Below, piece after piece: positions 57,101 through 64,000 of a stretch of 64,000 nucleotides of DNA. Below the pieces are notes generated by a model, which saw nothing but the letters and a program-made list of their open reading frames with translations, searched no databases and was not told the origin of the DNA. The DNA is taken from NCBI GenBank assembly GCA_002633005.1, contig NMRA01000354.1, positions 391,298 to 455,297 on the forward strand, given 5' to 3'. The translations under genes were made by a program, and so were the position numbers. Positions within the stretch are counted from its first letter, which is position 1; every line of letters begins with the position of its first letter. The stretch is from Phoronis australis. Taxonomy: Eukaryota > Phoronida > Phoronidae.

Positions 57101-60100
57101 AGCTTGCGATGTTTCTAACTTTTTTCAAGTGAAGGTGAAATCAACGTTCATATGTGAAGGACATTTCATTTTGTCAGTTGCTAGTGAAATCATAGATAAC
57201 CAGTTGTTTAAGGCGGGGTATACATTTCTCACCATTGTTTGAGATGACTGGCCAGGTTATTGATTGGACATATTGATCAGAGCATTCCTTAATGTAGACA
57301 AGGATGTTCCTTTATTGCCATAATTCCGAGAATTAAAGGTTTATATCCAAGCACTCTCCTTATCAATATTATACACAGGTATTACTTGAAAGTTAACATC
57401 TTTCCGATTAAATTATGCCAAAGAACTCATAGCTGTTTCCAGAATGTTGTTATATTACATAGCAAGTCATTGATCTGCTTAGTCTAGTTGACCTCGAAAG
57501 CTTCTTTCTGAATGTATCGAAATTTTTGATAAGTCTTGAGTCTCCTCTCCACCAACATGTCCTAACCTTGAACATTACATATGTGAGTGTGATAGTTGAG
57601 CACATTGCAAGTTCTCACCAATTTTGAACAAAAATAAGGGCTAAAACTGACCCTTCAGTTTTAAGGGGATTTTGAATTGTGAGTGTCACTCCAAATTTTT
57701 TCAAAATCCATATAACTGTGACACAGAACTGGAACGTTGTTTAAGCATTAGTTTGATGGTAGATATCTTTATGAAAAAGTAAACGATAATTTTACTTGTC
57801 CTGTGTTCAAAAGTGGATAGATTTTACAATAACAATTATTCTGTGGAGCAGCATTCCTCCACTTTTGACCCTGGCCACGATTTTGATCTTAGGTATTCTG
57901 TAACTTAAGTGCTGTCCACACTATGAATTGCCCTAGAACCACTTACACTAGGTTTAGTTGGTAGGTGAATGCTTATTTCCTTTGGAGCATCTTGACAGAC
58001 ATGTGACAACTTACCCACATTATTAAAGTTGAGTACCAGTAACCTGTTTAGGGTAAATTGCCCCATCAAGAGAAAGTCAGGAGTGTGTCTGCAAACCTGT
58101 AGACAAGGCGGAAATATTTATCAACTGTGCTCTTGCTCAGTTGCAGGCATGTAGATGTCTGATCCTGTGTGCGCCATATTTGTCTCCAGGTGTTGGGTGT
58201 GTAGTGTGGATGTTCATCGGAACGGGGACGAATTGCAGTGGGACAAACTTTCCTCTAGGTAACGCATAGTGTGGACCTAAGTGTTGATTTGCCATTTCTC
58301 AAAATTTGCCGCGCAATGTGTCTAGGTCTATCGTCGGACTGTCTCCAGCATTGGTAACTGCCGTTGCTTAATAGTTTGTGTATGTTGTTGTCATCTTTGC
58401 ACCATTTTGCTTCATGTTAAGTCTTATCTTTCACATTCTGAAGATTTTTAAATTGTGTTCTTGTGAAAATGTTAGACTCCCTTACTGTTTGTGGTAAAAT
58501 ATATCGCAACCAATTTTCGGAAAAATAATTGCCATTGGCTTATGGTAGCCGTGCTATAAAACTTTAAAATAATAATATTTATTTTATGCTTCTTATATTA
58601 TTTTATGAGAAAAGAAGAAAATCCACTTGTTCGACATATCATGTTTTTAAGTGATGAGATTTTACCACGTATCTTGTGTCTATTTTGTCTTCCTGATATC
58701 CTTTCAAACCAGTACACATTGTTGTAAGGTTAGACACTCTTTTAATCTGGGCTGTATACTTTTTATTGTGGACTGCTTGCAGTATTGATTTGACTGTTGT
58801 AAACTGGAAACTGACAAAACTAAGTACTTGTTCAAACAGTTATTGAATGGCTACTGTTGAGACAATATCATTTGTCATGAAAGTGTTGGAATCACATGCT
58901 GGCTCTGCCAGTTTCAGTATTCAAAAGTTTTGAGAAATTTGTAGTGTTAGACATTCACTGTTACGACACTTACCTAGAGTATAACAACTACATCCTCTGT
59001 TCACACAATTATGCTGACATCTCAAATTATAGAAATCTATCTATTAATGGAGCCAAACGAAAATTCACAACAAACAACCCAGTCTAAGTTTTGGCCATGC
59101 GTGCCCTTGATTTCATGTCCTATGCAAGTTAGTTCTATTGTATTAGCACAGTCGAGGAGAAAATTAACAGGTTCTCACAGTCAAATCTTGTCCTACCAGT
59201 GTCTTGCGGTTTGTCCAAACTTTAGATTTCTACTAACTGGTCCAATATCTAATTGCCATCCTTATTGGCTCACTTTTATGATTGATTTTATGTTGATGTA
59301 TGTTTTGTTTTATTTACAATCCTGAATCGTTTGATTCCCTTTATAAAGGCCCTTTCATATTGACTTAACTCCAGTCTGAGGGGAGCGTCGACGTAAACGG
59401 CGCAGTTAACTGGACCGTTCATACTGGCTTCGGTAGTTAATGAACATCAAAGTAAGCAGTTGTGTGCCGCTGTCGTCATCGAAGTTATCGCAAGGTAGCG
59501 TTGCACGCTAAGATTTTTTTCAATGTTTCAATTTGGAAATATTTACATGTGCTAAGTGACATTAAACTTATTTTTAAATCGATTGCAAAATATAAGCAGC
59601 TATTAGTGACAGCGCTACCTTGTAACTGTTGGCGATAACAGTGGCACCTGGCGATAACTTCGATTGGACCGGAGTTAAGCATTCATACTGCATCGCAGCG
59701 CAGGCCTGTATGCAGCGTACGTCCATTTGGACGCCCTAGCACTAATCTGGAGGCCCTGGCAAGGACGTCCAGTGTATCTTTTGGACGCCCACTGTCAATA
59801 AGAACCTTTTGAGTTTGGACTCACACATTGTAATGAATACTAGGAAGGCTCTGAAGGCTCACAGTGGGGGGGCTCTTTTTTCAAAGCAGGAAGAAATATA
59901 CAATGTTGCTATGTTCACACTTGATTGATAGCATTGTAAAAGTCTTGGTCTACATTTTTTTTAGTAAAAATGCTTACCACTGAAGGCTGTTTTGTAAACT
60001 TGTAAAAACCTTGGTCTATGCATTTTTTGTAAAAACATCTGTGTGTTTGGGGGGATTGTTGGGGGTGGGGGGTTACGCGTTGGAATCATGGATGCCCTGG

Positions 60101-63100
60101 AATATTGGGAACCCTATTTTGGACACCCTATTTTCGAAATCCTGGATAAAGGCCTGCCGCAGTGTCGACGCTGCGGTCTTAAATCCACCTGTTAACTGCG
60201 ATGTTAATTGGAGCTGTTAACTGCGATCCAGGACTGTTCATACTGACCGCAACTCCCCAAACCATCGACGCGTCGACGTTAGTATGACAGGCCCTTGTAC
60301 AAGACACCTTTTAGATGATAAAAGTTTTAAATGTGCTTCAGGCCATAAGTTATATTTTTCCCCTATTTAGCTGGGTAAAAACGAAAATCAGACGAGACCA
60401 TATACTCTTATAAACTCGACCTTCTAATATTCCTTTAACCAAGTACCATTACCAACAAGAACATTGAAGCCATCAGTGACTAAAGAATATGCTTCAGAGA
60501 TTCCTAAAGTTAACTAACCTTAAAATTGCAGATTGAAAAATCCCCCCCACCCCAGCCTGTGACTTGAGCTGTCTGTGACTTGAGCTGTCTGTGACTTGAG
60601 TTGTCTGTGACTTGAGTTTTCTGTGACTTGAGTTGTCTGTGACTCAAGTTGAATTGTCTGTGACTTGAGTTGCTTATGACTTGAGTTGTCTGTGACTTGA
60701 GTTGCCGTCACGATTAAAAATTGAATAAGCATGGTAACGTTTTCAAACCCCAAAGCACTTCAGCTAAAAACTCAGCATTGACAGTTAAACAGCGTTGAAA
60801 TGCCCCTTTAAATGTTATTTGTATTATTTTATATTTGCATTGCATCTTATTACCCTGTTGACGTTTAAGTGGTTTTAACTTTTAAAACGGATTTAAAGCT
60901 TATAACTCTCAGTCTGAACACTTCGAAACCATTTTTAAAAGTTGTAGCTACTGCGGTTACAATCTTCTGAGGGTGGTTTGGCGAGAGGTCATTACCGTTG
61001 AAAACTGGGTGGACACGACAATTGCAAAAGCTAGTACTCAGTAGGTCGCGCTGTTGTCAAATCTTGTTGGAAAAAATGGCGCTCCGAGGCCCTCACTAGT
61101 AATGGTGAGTCAGAAAGGGATGGCAATGATGACTGGCTACTAAAACCAGGAACTAATGTTAAAACAGTTATCCGTGTGAGACCAGGGTTGTATAACAGAA
61201 CTGTAGGTGATACAATGGAAATAGTTTGTCTAAACACAGCTTCTTCCACATTGGAACTAGACGTATGTTTTGATTTCGTTGGAAAAAGTGCGGTCTAATA
61301 TTCCATGTCCTCTACTATATAATGTAGGGCTGTAGACATTTAGTGGTGACTAACGTTCAGGAGTCAGGTCATAGCACGATTATTCACGTCAATATGACAC
61401 AGAATCAATACTCCTCTCCTGGGAGTTTCTCAAATATGTTTATAGTAGGGTTTCAGTAGTGGCTTCCTATTGTTTTGTTGTTCAAAGAAAACGACTAAAA
61501 ATTATATGTTCTCAAAAGTTTAACCTCTGGCTGTCCTTGGAAATGTACTTGTGTTGTGTCTAATCAGCTCTGATTGACAATGCTTGTGGGTATTATAAAA
61601 TGGTGGAAATGTTTTCATTTATGGAGAGGAAAATGAGCAAATAATGTAAATCAACTTCCTGCAAGGCATGTTGGTTTATGAGTGCCATCCATCATATTCT
61701 CTACCGAATGATTATAGTTATGTTGTATACATATCCACAGAACGAAAGGCCGAAAGTAGTTGCATTGAATAGGGGTTTAAGATAGAACACCGTAAGGATT
61801 CTCCCAGTTGCAATTACGGCACATGTAGATGAATGTAAGTCAATGAAATCAGACCATCAGGGCCCTTACGCACCTGAGGGGAAAGGTTCTCGTGTTTCTG
61901 AGAGGAATTTTTGGTTGGGGGGGGGGTTCTAAACTTGAGGGGAATTTTTTAATCATTTCTGGGGAATTTTTAAACCTGATGAGGGTTTCACAAAATTTTA
62001 AAAAATTTTCGTAGGGAAATAACAATTTATGGCATTGATGTGATCAGAGTGATATTCAAAAGCAACCAATATCACGCCGTGTGTTACCATTCAAGTTAGG
62101 ATTTATAGTTCTTACAAACTTTTCACAGCTTGCAAGTCTAGCAAATGAAAACAATTAAACGAACTCATATCGGTGAAACTATGTTTAAAGATTAATCGTG
62201 TGGTTTTTTAAAAAATATTTTATTTTACTTTTATATGCAGTGTTGTCATACTGGCGACATAATGAAAATAAGGGAAACATTTTTTCACTGTTTGCCCATG
62301 ACGCATATAAAGGTAGAGCTTGAGAAGTGTTTTGGTGCCAAATGTGATCTTCCTCTTTTGTAACAGAATTTTAAGGAACTGAATCTGTTTTTCAATAGCC
62401 TAATTAATACCATACAGGTGCATGCATTGAAGATCAAATTTCTTTCATCCACTATGACCATTCAACACTAATTTCACTACACAGCGTATTCAAACGATCA
62501 GTTGGCAAATTTAAGAAATTTTTAGACATAGTAAACCTCCTTGTCACTTCTTTAAAACTTGGATTAAACTCGTCTCCAGGCAACATACTTTTTAACCAAT
62601 CGTATCAATCTTACCTTGAAAGCCAGAACGATTGAACATTTTTGTGGCATCCTGCTTTCACTACATTCAAGCTCAGAGTGAAGTTTCACCTCGGCTAGTC
62701 GCCAAAGGGAAATGCTGCACATCATTGTCAAGTGAACGCGTTGTGAAACTTTTGTGATATGTAACCACTGTTTATTGTAAATATAGATCATGTACCGCGA
62801 GACTGTCATTGTCGTGGCCTTGAGAACTAATTCTTAGTTCGAAGTATGCAAACTTGACAATTTAAGATGTATTTTGAATTCATTGAATGGGAGATGCGAT
62901 GGAGACGATTGCCAAGATATCAGTGCCTATCTACATAGGCTTGGAGTTTGACCGGATAGCCTAAGTGTTTTAATTTATTCAAACATAAAGGAAACCTGCC
63001 AAATTCATTGCAAAAGCTATATATCCTATATATAGTAATGTTCATGATAAGGTAACATGGAAATAGACAAAGAACTTTGTATTGAATGAGCATGCAGTTG

Positions 63101-63597
63101 ATTGTGCGTCACAAGCCATCATGTCGCACTAATCAGACAGTGTGAGGGAGAACATGTTGGACGAAATGCCCTCTGTGGGGAAAAGAACTTGGTAATCTGG
63201 AGATTCTGACAATGGTCTTGTAATGAGGAACACAAACCCAAGAATGATAAATTTTACGGATCTGCTATTGATGAATGCATTGCTACGCAGTCAACCACTA
63301 GTAGAATTAAATAAAATGTGAAATTTTTTAAATGTGAAATTCAACATTTTTTATTTCAGCGTGACATCAATAAGCGTGCAATTAATCTTTGAAGTAACTA
63401 AGTTTTGTCTCGCATTATATGTCCAGACATTTTTATGTAGCTTAGAAACTGGCGATTCGCTGATATTTCATCATTCTCTTTATTTCAGAATGTGGTGGAC
63501 AATCACGGGTAACTTTGGTAACATTCTCCCCATCGACTGGTCCAAGTCGTACACCCGTGAACTGACCACCAAGGCTTTGAACCTTGGAGAGAAGAGG
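54119..63597 (+). CDS. FEZ: FEZ1/FEZ2 (UNC-76 family), exons 1 and 2, gene continues right
   Basis: Exon 1 (54,119-54,447) and exon 2 (63,489-63,597) join in phase (CA|A Gln). Exon 1 encodes 109 residues with FEAPLASFEGDEWNEFHDFQ and LEDLVNSFDEKITKCFKNFD, matching the FEZ1/2 N-terminus. Exon 2 gives MWWTITGNFGNILPIDWSKS and ELTTKALNLGEK, close to FEZ2 ALTDNYGNVMPVDW and TLNLSEK. FEZ proteins are kinesin-1 cargo adaptors in axon outgrowth and transport; the coiled-coil C-terminal half lies beyond the window. A second in-frame ATG at 54,134 has a better start context (A at -3, G at +4) and would begin MAELQFEAPL. The exon 2 donor is GTGAGT. Confidence 0.93.
54776..55280 (+). mobile_element. MITE copy A (505 bp)
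   Basis: Ends AAGGGCCTTTCATACTAACG and, on the opposite strand, AAGGCCCTTTCATATTGACT form terminal inverted repeats. Inside are several GTTAAC motifs and a palindrome ACCGCAGCG...CGCTGCGGT (about 54,904-54,925). No coding frame. Confidence 0.7.
57911..58280. mobile_element. hAT-like MITE
   Basis: Ends contain GTCCACACTATG and its inverse CATAGTGTGGAC; flanks TAAGTGCT and TAAGTGTT look like an imperfect 8-bp target duplication, which would fit hAT. About 0.37 kb, non-coding. Confidence 0.45.
59346..60297 (-). mobile_element. MITE copy B (inverted relative to copy A), with nested insertion
   Basis: Same family as 54,776-55,280 in the opposite orientation. It is longer because about 0.45 kb (59,701-60,156) interrupts the internal CGCTGCGG palindrome. 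Confidence 0.7.
59701..60156. mobile_element. Nested element with short terminal inverted repeats
   Basis: Begins CAGGCCTGTATGCAG and ends CTGGATAAAGGCCTG, imperfect inverted repeats of about 15 bases, precisely at the point where copy B departs from copy A. Confidence 0.5.
60335..60530. repeat. Decayed dispersed repeat
   Basis: Shares CCCC(C/A)TTTAG(T/C)TGG, AAAAACGAAAA and ACCAACAAGAAC-like blocks with 190-500 and 3,310-3,560. Confidence 0.45.
60556..60710. repeat. 17-bp minisatellite, about nine copies
   Basis: Tandem TGTCTGTGACTTGAGTT with variants; one unit is interrupted. Confidence 0.9.
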
Positions 63598-64000
63598 GTG
63601 AGTCATTCTTCTGATTCAACCGGTTGCCATGGACACGCTAACTTACTGGCAAAATGCAATTTGCTTGCCACCACATCTAGTGTATTGATTGTGTGAGCTG
63701 TGAGAGTATTTCAATCTCCCACTCTGAGATATTGTTTAGCTTGACTCATAGAGGCCATGGATCCCTGTTTCTGGACCTTTCTTAAGGTTCCTAATGAATA
63801 CCATGATAGTTGGCTAGTGGAATTTACAAGAACTGGGATCTACAAAAACCACAACCACGGTTCCTTAGGTGTTAGTTTGTTAATTGCAAAACAGGTGGTA
63901 ATCTGAAAATGTTGCTGTCAGCTTGTAGTATATTCTGTTATTAGGATTAGTATGGCGTTTGTTTTCACTTGATGGTAACAGGGAACAGCAAGAAACTGAA
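63598..64000 (+). other. Start of FEZ intron 2
   Basis: Follows the GTGAGT donor at 63,598. No further exon before the window ends. Confidence 0.6.

Larger units (their letters stand above)
54448..63488 (+). other. FEZ intron 1, 9 kb
   Basis: No exon supported. It contains an inverted pair of MITE copies (54,776-55,280 and 59,346-60,297), another MITE (57,911-58,280), a minisatellite (60,556-60,710), a decayed dispersed repeat (60,335-60,530) and a short poly-G run near 61,918. The rest is plain AT-rich sequence. Long first introns of this sort often carry enhancers, but nothing specific was seen. Confidence 0.7.

Noticed and set aside
59011-59325. 104-codon plus-strand open frame in FEZ intron 1
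   Set aside because: No matching FEZ segment, no phase-compatible acceptor and donor pair, and composition like the surrounding intron.
60556-60710. CRISPR-like array
   Set aside because: The 17-bp units are head-to-tail without spacers; it is a minisatellite in a eukaryotic intron.

Overview
The window is eukaryotic nuclear DNA from an invertebrate animal. It has many short exons with GT/AG introns, AT-rich non-coding sequence, short inverted-repeat transposons and minisatellites. The predicted proteins read straight across to vertebrate families, but introns are compact. A marine deuterostome or lophotrochozoan is my best guess; I cannot name the species.

Layout. (1) About 1-2,421, plus strand: the 3' end of an RBM34-like RNA-binding protein gene (three exons). 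(2) About 28,711-4,584, minus strand: a complete ARID4 (RBBP1) chromatin-regulator gene. I joined 20 coding exons by splice sites and phase; with one copy of the duplicated exons they total 4,596 nt (1,531 aa plus stop). (3) About 53,555-31,249, minus strand: a complete Claspin gene of 25 coding exons, 3,756 nt (1,251 aa plus stop). (4) From 54,119, plus strand and running off the window: a FEZ1/FEZ2 (UNC-76) gene, exons 1 and 2, separated by a 9-kb intron full of mobile-element debris.

RBM34 and ARID4 are convergent and about 2 kb apart at their coding ends. Claspin and FEZ are divergent and share a 563-bp promoter interval that contains an E2F-type site. ARID4 starts near a CCAAT/ETS/NRF1/YY1-like promoter at about 28.88-28.95 kb.

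The main anomaly is a 3.2-3.5 kb direct duplication at 13,887-20,579 carrying three ARID4 exons. The two copies meet exactly at a single N (17,041), differ only synonymously in their exons, and break the reading frame if both are spliced in series. I read this as two haplotypes or overlapping contigs joined end to end, not as a biological duplication. Other notable points: minisatellites whose units contain splice-site sequence and abut exons, a coding seven-residue repeat in ARID4, a Claspin with two recognisable Chk1-binding motifs, and several inverted-repeat element families. I found no new multi-gene system, no CRISPR array and no intact transposase.
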